The translations under genes and the position numbers were made by a program. Below the pieces are notes generated by a model that worked only from the letters and a program-made list of their open reading frames with translations, searched no databases and was not told where the DNA came from. Positions 10,660 to 21,780 of a DNA stretch of 64,000 nt are shown piece after piece; positions within the stretch are counted from its first letter, which is position 1, and each line of letters begins with the position of its first letter. The DNA is from Heligmosomoides polygyrus polygyrus (Eukaryota > Nematoda > Chromadorea > Rhabditida > Heligmosomidae): contig OX377202.1 of NCBI GenBank assembly GCA_947396885.1, forward strand, positions 84,858,408 to 84,922,407. Direction: 5' to 3'.

Positions 10660-12354
10660 GGTCGTTGCATACGAAATGGTCGATTTTGGTACCTCAATTT
10701 CTAGCAGATTTTTCGTTGATACGACTGTCCCCGTTTCAGGCATTGTATATATTATAGCTTCTGAAATCGCAGAACTCCGTCTTCTTATCGTTTATAGCTT
10801 TTGTGACATAATTGCCTGCTGACGAGTTTTGACGTCGTTTCTACATTACGGATCAAAGTGATATTCCGGTGCTCTATCTATATGAATGGAGAAGTGGACA
10901 CAACGCCGTGGCCACAGCTCGTAACATCAACGCTGCATTTGGTGAGGATTTCGCTAAGGACCGCACAAATCGCCACTGGTTCGAAAGGTCTCGATTTGGA
11001 GATGAAAGTCTCGAAGATGAAGACCGAGGTAGGCCGCCATCACTCCTTAACGACGACCAACTCAAAGCCATGGTGGAAGCGGATCTGCGTCAAGCTGTGA
11101 TAGAGCTCGATGTTGTTGTCTTGTTGAGCTGACAGCCAAAGCTGTTATCACATTTATTTAACTCGGCTGATAGAGCTAGCACAGCATTTCGGCGTTGACG
11201 GCAGCACTATTAGCAACCACTTGAATGCGATTGGAAAAGTGAAGAAATTGGATGAATGGATTACGAACTAACCGCCGTGCAGTGCCTAGTGGGCAACCAC
11301 ATGCGCTTTTGATACGTACCGATCTTTTTGGCGCGAACTGCAAGTTCACAATCACCCTTAGCGCCAAAGCGCGAACCGCAATCATATCTATGACGGTCTG
11401 CCGCTCCTGCTGACGCACTCTTGTTCTATGTTCGCTCTCTGACCCGGGGATCCTCCTGGGAGACCTTCTTGTGTGTTCATTTAATGCGTCTTCTTACATT
11501 CGTGTGGTAGATTGTTTCGGTAAACTGTTGACGACTCGTGCGTTTGCGTCGAAAGGGCGTACGCACTTGCCTTAGTACCTGCAGCGTAGCAGTACACGGC
11601 AGGGACGGAAGTTCCACGACATCTGTGTCTCATTAAGGCTGCGCAATCTAAGGGAGCCTTTTCTAGACAGGATCGTGTCATGCAACAAAAAACGGATCAT
11701 TTATGTACGACAATCGTTGTCGCTCTGCACAATGGCTGGGCGAGAATAAAAGCCCCAATGAGGTGCTGAAACCAACTCTCCATCCAAAGAAAACCACCGT
11801 ATGGTGGACAGTGGCTGGTATAGTCCATTACAAGTTCTTGAAGACTAGAGTGACTATCACAGCGGAGAAGAAGTGTGCCAAAATTTATTTATTTATTTGG
11901 ACGTGCAAATAATTACAATTACACGTAGTGAAAACACAAATTGAAGTGATGCACCAGAAGTTGGAAGTTAAAACAGGCTTTGGTCAATCGGAGTGACCCA
12001 ATCCTACTGCATGACAAAGCTTCAAAAATTGTTGTCCAGAAACTGTATGAATTGGGAACGAAACTCTGCCACCTGCCCCACATTCATCTGTCCCCTACCG
12101 ATTATAATTTTTTCAAGCATTCAGATCGTCACGTGAAGGATAAAAAAATCCAGCAACCAAGATGACGTCGAAAATGACCTCGTATCTTTTACTAAGTCAC
12201 GTAGTTCTGATTTTTGCCAAGATGGAATGTCTAAGCTATTGTCGCGTTCGGAAAAGTGTATTAACTGTAGTGCTACCTATTTCGATTGTTTCTAAGCAAA
12301 GTTATGTTCTACCGAAGTTTTTAGTCAAAATCGGCCACTTTATATGCAACGCCC
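10660..12354 (+). mobile_element. Decayed mariner element with TIRs (copy A)
   Basis: The ends are GGTCGTTGCATACGAAATGG at 10660 and its imperfect inverse (AAGTGG/TATATGCAACGCCC) ending at 12354, each next to TA (10658-10659 and 12355-12356), the Tc1/mariner target. The transposase is on the plus strand and heavily broken. The N-terminal helix-turn-helix region lies at 10865-11100 (FGDESLEDEDRGRPPSLLND), a second HTH at 11166-11260 (LAQHFGVDGSTISNHLNAIG), and catalytic-domain pieces at 11703-11880 and 11986-12150 (ILLHDKAS, PTDYNFF). A block of about 330 bp at 11280-11612 is absent from the related copy at 39.9 kb, so it is probably a secondary insertion. Non-functional. Confidence 0.85.
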
Positions 12355-12359
12355 TAATA

Positions 12360-13605
12360 GTATGGAGAACGGGCCTCGAAGTTTCATGTACGGATGCGGC
12401 CCTGTGTAAATTGTCCAGTTATTGCATCACATTGATGACCGCGATTGTCGCAATAATTCCGTCACATAACACGAACTTTTGTACTGTTTATTCGCAAATA
12501 GAAGGTGCAAATGATGAAAAGAAAAGAACTCTTCAAGCCAGTAGAAAGTAGAGTGGAAAAGGGTGTCACCTGGAGAAGCAGACAGCGTGAAAGTACAGCA
12601 TAGAGGCTCTTTGAAAGGCGCTAGCATCACAAACCATATCCATTGCTATTGAGCCTTCAGAAGGCATATTATTGACGAGCAGATGAAGAGCGGAAGAAAA
12701 TAGAATTCATGCATCAGTTCACAACATTTAGAACTCGGAGATCACATTTAATGGAGAAATTATGGTGCTTGTCGTGAATGTGGGCTGCATCGTTAGGTGG
12801 GAACGTGCAAGTCAATCCGGCCGTATTGAACGGCATGGCGTGGTGGTAGCGCAGATGCGCTGATTGTATGAAACGTGTTTGGTCTGCGCTCTGATTGACT
12901 ATGCTTAGCTGGCTCACACCCACCTCGAAATGCTGCTCAAATTCGCGACATGCTTTGGAACGGTTTTTCACTGTAATGCTTCGATGGTTTCAAACTTCAG
13001 CTGCTAAAAGATATGTGTACTGATCAAAAATCACAGTCAAAAGTGAGAACTTCACAGGATCATCACCGGGCATGGAGTTTGTCGAGAGACAGGAAAATCA
13101 CTGAATTATTGTTCGGCATTGATTCACTTTTTCAGCAAGCTTTCAATGTTCTTTGTGAACGACGACAGGTCACCCCAATTCGTAGTTGATGTAGTCTTTG
13201 TTGTCGGCTTCTTTCTTTTCACCTGGAATTCCACGGTCAGACGGAGGTAATCAATAAATCGATAGCGGCGAAAAGAAGCAGAAGCAGAAGAACAAAGGAA
13301 GAGGCACTGATGCTCATGCAATGGTGGAAGGGGAAGAGTGCTTCAACGTCCTACATTAGTCCTGAAAATCGACGGATATTTATTGAATTTGTACATTAAA
13401 CAATGGCGAAACATCGAACCGAAATGCTACTCGACTTGTTCCAACAAAAATAACTTACTTGAACTGAATGGGGTTAATTCTATGCTGCTTAGTGTAAGGG
13501 AAATAAGCTGCAACCGAGGGAAAAGCTGCCTGGTCTGCTTGTCAGGATTTTTTCAAGCGGTGACCCTAGGCTTCACACAAACACAAAAGTAAATTTCTTC
13601 TACAT
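12360..13605. other. Intergenic or intronic, no gene seen
   Basis: No recognisable domain. The part immediately left of 13606 would be the 3' untranslated region of the minus-strand exon there. Confidence 0.35.
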
Positions 13606-13728
13606 TCAGTCACTCTCCTTCTCCGATCCGCCGGATACAGCGGCAGTGGCTCCGTTGTCCTTCTCCGGATGGGCTTCCTCTTTCGGCGCCGGTGGCGACT
13701 TGCGCGCTAAACAGTGGATAGTCTTGGT
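13606..13728 (-). CDS. Terminal exon of an unidentified gene
   Basis: On the minus strand a CACTTTAG acceptor (13729-13736) is followed by 40 codons and a TGA (13606-13608): TKTIHCLARKSPPAPKEEAH, then a Gly/Ala/Ser-rich acidic end GGSEKESD. The composition (Lys, Pro, Glu and Ser, GC-rich third positions) looks like a real coding exon and unlike the AT-rich surroundings. Upstream exons on the same strand were not identified. The nearest minus-strand exons belong to the Lys/Glu-rich gene at 17012-18957, which has its own in-frame stop and no donor of the right phase that I could see. This could therefore be a separate gene or an alternative last exon of that gene. Confidence 0.5.
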   Translation of the reverse strand, partial: TKTIHCLARKSPPAPKEEAHPEKDNGATAAVSGGSEKESD

Positions 13729-13739
13729 CTAAAGTGGGA

Positions 13740-14813
13740 AACATTTGAGGAAGGTACTAGTCGTTAATGTGGCCTACGTGGCGTAGAGAAACGCACCAGA
13801 CCAATCAGCCACCTCAAAATAGTATACCGCACATAGAAGTGCAGCGGGCTATAGTTGGCTGTTGCCGCTTCCACATTTGCGACCAGCATTCTTTTTTAGG
13901 AGAAAATCCTCTAATATCTTTTATTATTTTTTATTTCGTCAATAATTGTTCAAATAACAAACACATAAAACGGTCCCCACTTATGTGCGAGTATAGTAAA
14001 ATGTTAATGAACCCGAATGAAAACCTGGAGTGTGGTCTACGTATTGTCACCTTTGAAAGCGACACAAGGAATTACCATTAGGCTTACTCGAACTTGAGGA
14101 ACATTTTAGAAAGATACTAGTCGTAATGTGGTCTGCATAAAGGGGTGAGAGACGAACCACACCAATCTTGCGACAGCAGCCGGATGTACCCAACTGACAG
14201 ACGTCAGCCGTCTCCAATCAGTCCGCTACCAGGCCTGACTCGATGGATCCTTTGCGTGCGGTTCACCCGCGTATTAATCGGCCCCTCTCTCCGCTCGCCT
14301 CGCAAGGAGTTTGTGGAACACCTGTAGCCGCATTCATGAACGTTCTCGAGAATATTCACGGCTTTCCACGGGAAGCGATCGGGGCAAGAGGTAGAAATTT
14401 GTTATCGTGAACCAACGGGACTGTCCCACGTAGCTAGTAGGATTCCCCGCTTTACCTGATGCGAGATTCATCAACCGCTTACCGCCCTCTTACGGTGAAA
14501 ATACCGCTAAATCCCCTGAAATTCATTAGCGTGAGGTTTTGACGGTATTCTCACCTTAGAAGACTGTTGATGATTTTGCCCCCTTGCACTCGGTTGGTCG
14601 GGGAAATCGGGAAGCCGTCATGTTAAATCCGCGGTGCGACTGCATCCACAGCTAATATTACGGCATAATGTTGAGATGGGAGAACTTTTCCACATTTGAA
14701 AGCACAATAGACAAACATAGAGTGATTTTACTTTAGTTCAATTTGAGAGTCGACTGTAAATCCTCTAGGAAGAATAGCAATCGTGGTGGATTGCAAAAAA
14801 TTCAACAATTGGT
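13740..14813. other. Intergenic or intronic, no gene seen
   Basis: No domain-bearing frame. 13739-13780 and 14093-14130 share ACATTT.GA.GAA.G.TACTAGTCGT.AATGTGG, so this is part of a diverged direct repeat with a period of about 350 bp. Confidence 0.35.
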
Positions 14814-14887
14814 GATTGGCCAAGTGGAGGATCCCGGCGCGATTCCCGCCCGTCCGCGGATGCTCCCGCGGGAGTATAACTCAGGCC
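14814..14887 (+). mobile_element. Truncated PIF/Harbinger-like MITE
   Basis: This equals the right half of the complete element at 15402-15561: GATTGGCCA, GGCGCGATTCCCGCCC, CCGCGGATGCTCCCGCGG, AGTATAAC and a GGCC end next to TAA. The left half is missing. Confidence 0.6.
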
Positions 14888-14888
14888 T

Positions 14889-15226
14889 AAAGGCCCACGC
14901 AGACTTCTGCCGCGTTGCCGCTGCCCTATCCTTCATCATAGGGCAGGGACGCCGCTGGCCGGCCGGCAGCGCCAGAGGCGCCGCTGGAGCGGCACCACCG
15001 AAAATGATTTGAATCATACGAGACGGTGCCACTCCAGCGGCGCCGGGAGAGTCTATTTGCGCTCTGACCTTTCGCGGCGGGGATCCAGAGCGGAAACGGG
15101 CGCGTCACCAGTTGGTCCCGACTAGAAAGACTACAGTACCTCGCCGTCCCGGCCGGCAGCCGCAGTTGAGCGGCGCGACTCATCGATTTCCCCGCCCGCG
15201 CTGGCCGCATAAGTGCGGGGGCCTTA
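14889..15226. mobile_element. GC-rich MITE with GGCC ends
   Basis: The left end (AAGGCCCACGCAGACTTCTG) and the inverse of the right end (TAAGGCCCCCGCACTTATGC) are similar over about 20 bp. The interior is very GC-rich, with internal hairpins (GGCGCCGCTGGAG / CTCCAGCGGCGCC). TAA/TTA abuts the ends. This fits a non-autonomous PIF/Harbinger-type element. Open frames inside are compositional. Confidence 0.5.
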
Positions 15227-15401
15227 AGTCACGCATTGCGGTCGTTCCGGCTTCCCCTTGTTTCATGAATACGGATCGCGTACGGAGAGGGCGGGAAGCA
15301 GCGGGAGCGGGATAGTTTTGCTTAACTTCTCGCTCCCGTCGTTTCATGAATACGGAAAAAATGGTTGCCGGAAATGAGAGTTGGGTTCTCTACGACCTTA
15401 A

Positions 15402-15561
15402 GGCCTCTGTTATACTCCCGCGGGAGCATCCGCGGAACGTCCGCGGACCAATGGTGCACGGCGGAGGCGGGCGTGGCGAGGCGCGGCGATTGGCCAGGTG
15501 AGGAGTCTCGGCGCGATTCCCGCCCTTCCGCGGATGCTCCCGCGGGAGTATAACAGGGGCC
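15402..15561. mobile_element. PIF/Harbinger-like MITE with TAA TSD
   Basis: A 160-bp element with near-perfect inverted ends (GGCCTCTGTTATACTCCCGC at left, GCGGGAGTATAACAGGGGCC at right), continuing as a GCGGGAGCATCCGCGGA stem. It is flanked by TAA at 15399-15401 and 15562-15564. A 3-bp TTA/TAA duplication with GGCC-type ends is typical of PIF/Harbinger MITEs. Confidence 0.75.
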
Positions 15562-15564
15562 TAA

Positions 15565-17011
15565 CGCACAGCGCGCCGTTTGACCACCTCGTAGAAAGAC
15601 TTTTCAGCGCAAGCAACGTTCAACGTACACCTCAAAAAGGTGCTTCAATACTGCTTCCTGTACTTCAAGGGCATATTGTAGTACGAGCTGCTCCCGCAAG
15701 AGCACACGGTCAGCGCTGTCCTTAATGCCACTTAGCCCCAGAAACTCGCGAAGGTTGTTTGAAGCGGCAGAGACTACCTTCAGTGCACCTTCGAAGAAAT
15801 TTTACGCAGTGGGTAGCGGGCACGATTCGCATTCATGAAAGGAATCAATGGTATGTTAGAGCTGTATTATCAATACCATCGGCAAGAATAAATGAATGAA
15901 TGAACTAAGCTTTTCGTGAGAACAGCTGATGTCACTGGAGTGCCATTTTTTCAATAGGAGTGGGATTCTCGCGGGTATGCGGATATACCCAGGACGATCG
16001 TCGAGGATTCTCTACCCACTAATATATCCATGATGTGGCGGGTAGTGCTGTCATGAATGCCTCATCGTGGCTCTACCTACCCCAATGCTCCGCATATCCG
16101 TAGGTACAAACTTTGGTGAATCCGGCCCCTGGTTTATAGTTACGCTGCTGCGCGGCACTGACCGGCGCAGCTATCGATTTTTCGCCTCAGCGCATTCATT
16201 ACTGTATTCAGCGAACGGCGCCACATAAGGGAACGGGCATCACCCGCGGCAGGTCAGTATGGAGACAGAGATTTCACCATAGGGGGTGAATTATTGTGCT
16301 ATTTTTGCCGAATGACCCTTTTATTTTGGTTTCGGGGGTGCAACTCCAGGGGCGGGGTTCAGTTTTCGTTTTCTTTCCTTTTCCTTTTATGCATGTTATA
16401 CTTCCTCGACCCGTCACCGAGAACGCGTTGCCGACACTGGCGGAGTCCCTGCATGATGGACGAGAGCGCGCGTGTGCACTGTTTCTGCATGCGCACTGCG
16501 TAGCACCCACTCAGCAGTTGCCGACGGACCACGGAAGTATAAAAGCCTCCGCACACATTTGCGGCAAAGCGGCGGCTCAATCCTTAACAAGAACCGGGGG
16601 AGCAGTGCTTGTCGCCAGCAGTGAACTGCGCAGGCAGAAGACGGGAAAGCGAATAACAGCAGCAGATCCCGACTAGAAAGACTTCAGGGCCTCTGCCGCT
16701 TACCGCAAACCGTCACGATTTTTTCGTCGCTTGCCGCAAAAGTGTGCTTAGGCCTTACTACATGCCATTGTCTGTTCTACGTAAAAGCTCATGACCGCGC
16801 GTCCCCGACACTCACCTTTCTAGCTACAATCGCGTGGAGGCGCGGTTATTCGCGCCGCACTCCGAATTGACGCGCCGCGCCGCGGGGAAGTATGAAAGGT
16901 CCCTAATTCGTTCCCTAGAAGGTAATCCTTTCTTCCGCTGTCGAGATTTTTGCTGCTAAAAGACGCTACTTTCTGTTTTCCATGTGTCTACCATATGGAT
17001 GGCCGTCCCGT
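15565..17011. other. GC-rich MITE debris, no gene supported
   Basis: Fragments of the same style of ends appear at 16535-16545 (AGTATAAAAGCCTC), 16750-16760 (CTTAGGCCTTA) and 16888-16905 (AGTATGAAAGGTCCCTAA). 15110-15130 and 16668-16690 share CCCGACTAGAAAGACT. The 126-residue frame at 16296-16676 shows no domain and overlaps an opposite frame. Confidence 0.4.
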
Positions 17012-18957
17012 CTAGTGGAATTGCGGTGGGAACCTACGAGGCAGCGGTGACTTCTCCTCGTCCGGTTCATTTCCATCCGAGTGCTCATCGCGTTCGCTAT
17101 GTTCACCACTCGCCGTACCCGAGCGCTCGGAAGACGAAGGTGTGCGGGACCTGCAAGTGATACCGTAATTGTCCGCGCCCTCAACTTAATAGCAACGGCG
17201 ACGGGAGGATCAGATAACAGAACTCACCTCTCGCGTTCGTCCTCGCTGCTCTCGGTCTTGTTGTTGTTCTCCTCGTGTTCTTCTTTTCTCGGAGAAGGTG
17301 AACGTTCCGTGGTTTCCGGTCTGCCATTCTTCTCAGGAACTACAACCTCAGCCCCCTTCTTGGGCTCTTCCCGTTTCTCTTCTGGCGTCTCCTTCTTCTT
17401 CTCTTCTTCTTTCTTCGCCTCCTTCTTTTCCTCCTCTTTTTTATTCTGTTTCTTCTCACCGTTGCTTGGCTTTGCTTGAGGGATCACAATTTCCTCTGGC
17501 TTTTTCTTCTTCTTCACAACTAAAATATATTTTAAAATTATGCTTGATCTGTGATGCCTGAGAAATTCTGACTCAACCTTTTTTCTTCTTCTTGACATCG
17601 GTTTGTAAGGCACCGGACTGCTTCGGAATCAGTGGTTTTGTTGCATTCGCACCTTTCCACGTTTCGATTTTCTTCTCAGAGTTGATTGAGGCCTTAGTCT
17701 GAAGCCATATGTAATTAAAGTTTCAACAATAAACATCGTCCCAAAACTAATATATTAAGTTGTCCCATAAGTCCCCGCCGTTTTTTTCAACGATTCACTG
17801 CAGATTTCCCCGGCGGTCTCTTGCATAGCGCTGCATAGCTTTCGAAAGAGAATGATTTGCTCTATCAGAGCATGTATTGCACTTCTTTTTTCATCATGAG
17901 ATTTGCCAATTTTCAGGTCGTTGAATTGAAAAGTGAAAAAGTGAAAAAGTAGCCATTTGCGCACTTGCTCTCTCCGCTTAGGTTTGTAATTTTTTCCACA
18001 GTTTTTTATATCGTTTGGAAGACAATGTCCTGTGCTACAAGAATATGTGTTTAGTGCTATTTGCTCATTTGTCCTTTATTGATTTTTAGGTCATCAAATT
18101 GGGAATTCCGACTTTTCCGTCCGAATTTTTACCAATACTCCGGTTCTGTGGTTGAACTTTTTTGCTTGGTGTTATATGTCGTTTGGAAGAGGATGTCTTG
18201 CTCAGTAAGGATTTGTGTCGCGTTTATTGGCTCCCGCTGATTTCTGTTGAATATCAACAACTGAAGAAGGAGAAGGAGTTGACACAGCGACACACATTCT
18301 ATAGAGCAGAAAATTCTCTTTCGAATGACACATAACACCAACCCAAAAAGTCCAACCACAGAGCAGGAGCTGTCGGCAAAAATAACCATCCTCCTTCGGA
18401 CCTCCCAATTTGATGACCTAAAAATCAATAAGGGACAAATGAGCAAATAGCACTAAACACATATTCTTGTAGCACAGGACATTGTCTTCCAATTGCTATA
18501 AAAAAACTGCGCAAAAAAATACAAACCTAGGCGGAGAGAACAAGTGCGCAAATGGCTACTTTTCCACTTTTTCACTTTTCACTTCAACGACCTAAAAATT
18601 GACAAAATTCATGATGAGAAAGGAAATACAATACATGCTCTGATAGAGCAAATCATTCTCTTTCGAAAGCTATGCAGCGCTATGCAAGAGACCGCCGGGG
18701 AAATCTGCAGTGAATCGTTGAAAAAAACGGCGGGGACTTATGGGACAACCTAAAAGAATGCGAGGGAGCTACTGCCCACATGTAATAGCGGAGCAAAACT
18801 CCACTTCAAAGCATTTTTAATTATTTTTCCATTCAAGCTAATTTTCTAAAACACAGCTCTACTCACCAGACCGCTTAGAGAGCGTTTCTTGAGTGTTGGT
18901 GTTGATTTGCTAGTATCGAGGCGCGTCTGACTTCGAGACGCTCGAGTTGATGGCATA
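17012..18957 (-). CDS. Lys/Glu-rich 213-residue protein gene, four exons
   Basis: Exons on the minus strand: 18867-18957 (ATG at 18954-18956), 17578-17698, 17228-17519 and 17012-17150 (stop TAG 17012-17014). The donors are GTGAG, GTTGAG and GTGAGTT; the acceptors are TTCAG, TTTTAG and TTGCAG. Coding lengths 90, 121, 292 and 139 sum to 642 nt, and every junction keeps frame. The protein starts MPSTRASRSQTRLD (basic, Ser/Thr-rich). It has two Lys-5 runs at residues 66-70 and 73-77, then Lys/Glu alternation (about 90-125), then a Ser/Glu/Asp-rich tail with SPSPRK and RSRTPSSSERS. No membrane segment or signal peptide is present; a nuclear or RNA/chromatin-linked role is only a guess. An AG acceptor sits one base before the ATG, which suits spliced-leader trans-splicing, but an upstream exon cannot be excluded. 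Intron 1 carries a 993-bp hairpin element. I do not recognise an orthologue. Confidence 0.75.
17758..18750. mobile_element. Mariner-type foldback MITE inside intron 1
   Basis: The element is an almost complete palindrome centred near 18254. The left end AGTTGTCCCATAAGTCCCC pairs with the right end GGGGACTTATGGGACAACC, and similarity continues through both arms of about 490 bp. TA lies at both borders (17756-17757 and 18751-18752). Mirror-image frames (MRKWLLFHFFTF...) on the two arms are by-products of the palindrome. It sits in the first intron of the Lys/Glu-rich gene, so the pre-mRNA would contain a long hairpin. A degenerate relative lies at about 57620-58873. Confidence 0.85.
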
Positions 18958-18959
18958 CT

Positions 18960-20200
18960 GTAACTTTGTTATTTATTGATCGCAAGGAAGAGTGCCTTAA
19001 GCACACCAAAGCCTTTCTTTGCAAAATATCGGAAAGAGGTCCTGTGGCTTAAGGATTTTTGAGGGTAGTCGCGTAATAGGCACTTCCCTGAAGCGTTTTT
19101 ACTAGCCTACTTTATTGGAAAATAGTAAAAGTGTGCAACATGCAACTAGGCCGGCGTGTGTTCAGTGCGAAGTGCGCTCCAATCACAATAGCATTGCGCA
19201 CAAGGCAGCTTGTGTTCGTTTGCTGAGAAGTCTCTCTGACAAAGAGACATCAGACGAAAGTGATTCGTGTGGCGCAAATACTATGCTCCAAGCCAAATCC
19301 GGTGAGAAGTGCACATTATTAATTTTGACTCGAGCAAGGCTCTGATAAAGTTGACCAAAATCTTGCGGGGAACGAGCGTACTACCTCCTCGTCCTCCTGG
19401 ACGGCCCACCCTCCCCAACTACCTGGGCTTGCTCGAGATGGCTGTTTTACGAGATAGTGGAGACCCAGACATTTGCCACACCTCTGTTTAAAAGGCGGGA
19501 GATAGAACGCCACTCCGCCAAATTTTGCCACATTTTGGGGTGGCTCCTAGCTCCAGCAACAAAAACTCAGTCCTATAAAAACGGCAAGAGGTCCAGATTG
19601 GGTACAACTTAAAATACTATTTCCTCATGCATCACTGATTATGGAGGAGAAGTAATATTCATACTTGGCCACTCATGGGCTAGGATTTATCAACAAAAGT
19701 GTTGGTAAATCGCTGCCACAGATTTACGTAACTCGCTCCTTGCCAGAAACTTACCGGAAATTGTGATTCGGTGAAGCATACCATGCCGGTGAGCTGCCGG
19801 TTATTTCTGTTGACGCTACTTTGACTTTAACGTTGACGTTTTTTCGCATTGGCCACAGCCACACCAGCAACCACGCAAAGAGCGTTACAGTGTTACTCGC
19901 AGCAACATCCACTGCAGTGCACTATTTCAACCTATTTTCCGTAGGCACCTAGTAAACTCGTGGGAAATGCGGTTGGGATGGTAGTGCCAGTGATGGGTGG
20001 GATCGATGCACGGTACGGTTTTCGGTAATCGTCAGCTTTTGTCGCGAATGCGATAGCTCGCTCCCTTTATTTCATACTCCCGCGGGCTACCGTATCCGCT
20101 CGGGGAGGACGGCGAGCCTGGATGAGCTCGCATAGCCTCGGATACCCATTACAGTCGTACCAGCCGGAGCGGTCCCTCCTATTCCATATACCCTAGTATC
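18960..20200. other. Upstream flank of the Lys/Glu-rich gene; no gene seen
   Basis: This is the 5' side of the minus-strand gene and could contain its promoter or an outron. No TATA-like or other element could be assigned with confidence, and no other coding exon was found. Confidence 0.35.
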
Positions 20201-21240
20201 TATCTACTATATTCGTCTATGGTTGTACGGTGCTGGTGTATGGAATAAACCGTGGTTATATCTATGTTGTCCTGCACGAGACGAGGAAAGTGGTGAGTCT
20301 CCTAATGCTGTGTTATCGGTATTGGTAGTGTGTCTGTTTATTGTTGGGTTGTATGGGGCATTATTCCTGTTGTGTTGGAGCAGCGTAATAGTGCTAGGGT
20401 AATCTGGGGGTTGCGTGTGCTCGCTACAGTCGAGGTACATTGCAGCACGCCCGTAAGAACCCACGGCTGGCGTGCGGTGCGGGCGCGCGCCAATCCAGGC
20501 GCTGTTCAGCGCGAAGGGGTAGAAGTCACCACGCGGGGCCCCCGTCTGCCAGGGAGGGGGCGTGGCCTCACATCCTGGGGTCCCCCTTATGTCCCCCTTT
20601 GGGTCCTGGGTTCTTGGATACCTCGTAGCACCACGGCGCGAGTGGAGAACTCCACTCAAAAGGGACAGGTTCCCTCGCGAGTGGCCACCGATTCGCAACA
20701 GCTTTCCTCAGGACCCATATGAATGCTCCCCTTGCAAATACATCGTTTCTCAGCGCTCTACAAAGCCCCACATCGCTCCCATTCCTTTGGCCAGCGTGCT
20801 CCACTCAGTCGAATGTGCTGATGCTGCCCCACTGCTTGATACGGCTCCGCCTGAAAAGTCCGAGTTCGCGCGATTAGCCACCTTGTGGGAGCTTCTCTCA
20901 CTGACATTTGTGCTTCTATCTTTAGGATTCATTACATGTTCTCTTCATTAACACGTCATCTTTCATAGCCTTGAGTAGATAGATTTATGAACGCTGTGAA
21001 AGGAGTGTAAGCTGTGCCTTGGCAACCTTGGATATTTGGGCGCTCCTCACCGGTTCTCCCACCACGCCAAGGACGGCATGTCGCACAAGGCGACAAGTTA
21101 CACGAAGAAATGTGCAGGAGCTGCGCAGCTGTACGGTGGGCTGACGTCAGACCTCCCGACTCCAACGAAAGAACATTGACTCCGCGGTTTTCACTGGAAT
21201 ATCACGTCGTGCGTTGATGAACCGCGGTTTCGCGGTATGC
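20201..21240. other. GC-rich block with overlapping long frames, unassigned
   Basis: Frames of 163 residues (minus, 20207-20698) and 130 and 129 residues (plus, 20330-20722 and 20562-20951) overlap here. None has a recognisable domain. The end of the last plus frame (LWELLSLTFVLLSLGFITC) would form a membrane helix and could be a real exon end, but I found no convincing splice context. The proline/arginine-rich minus frame resembles the anonymous 5' region of some retroelements, though nothing diagnostic is present. Confidence 0.3.
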
Positions 21241-21379
21241 TTCATCGTTACAAACAGGGCAGTCGTTGATGAATCGTAGCCCCAGCGTGATGGAAACTTT
21301 TTTGGGTAGATTTGCGGGCCGCAGCTCCTCTTACGGAGTTTTTCTCAGAACTCAGTAAGGGGAGCTCTCTTTTTCTTCG

Positions 21380-21780
21380 GAATTATCGCTTTGCTGGAAT
21401 GTGTGTTTTGCCTTTAAATAGCGCGGTTTCTGTGCTCCGGTTTTGACATGAGAACCTCCTGTTTGTTGCGTTTCTTGCGAAAAACCCGCTTTTCATTGCC
21501 GGTAAGCACTCGATCCAGTCGTCTTGGCTTGATCCGGTGCAAGAACTCCAGACAGTCGGAGTTGCATTCAATTTCAGATAAAACAGAAGTGCTGCAAAAA
21601 TTATGGTTCAGCCTGCTACGTGCCGGTAGCAATCTTGCATAGCTGCAGTTCTGAGCGCTGGTTGGGGTCTGAGTTAAAGACGGTAGTAGTGTATTGTTTT
21701 TACTTCTTGTGTTCTGTTGCTGATCCACCGCCGCCCAACATATCGCGGTTCGCATGCAGGATTTGATGCGATTATCCATG
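21380..21780 (-). pseudogene. Probable mariner transposase fragment
   Basis: The minus-strand frame (21414-21779) contains a LLPARSRLNHNF segment, then FLHRI, and then VLTGNEKRVF, resembling the mariner motif FLxRIVTGDEKW that carries the first catalytic Asp. Here the Asp is replaced by Asn and the text around it is scrambled. No TIRs were found. It is a weak but consistent match to a dead mariner catalytic domain. Confidence 0.4.

Noticed and set aside
16296..16676. 126-codon plus-strand frame
   Set aside because: It lies in GC-rich MITE debris, overlaps opposite-strand frames and shows no recognisable domain.
17755..18753. Twin frames MRKWLLFHFFTF... on opposite strands as paralogous genes
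   Set aside because: They are mirror images generated by the foldback element's arms.
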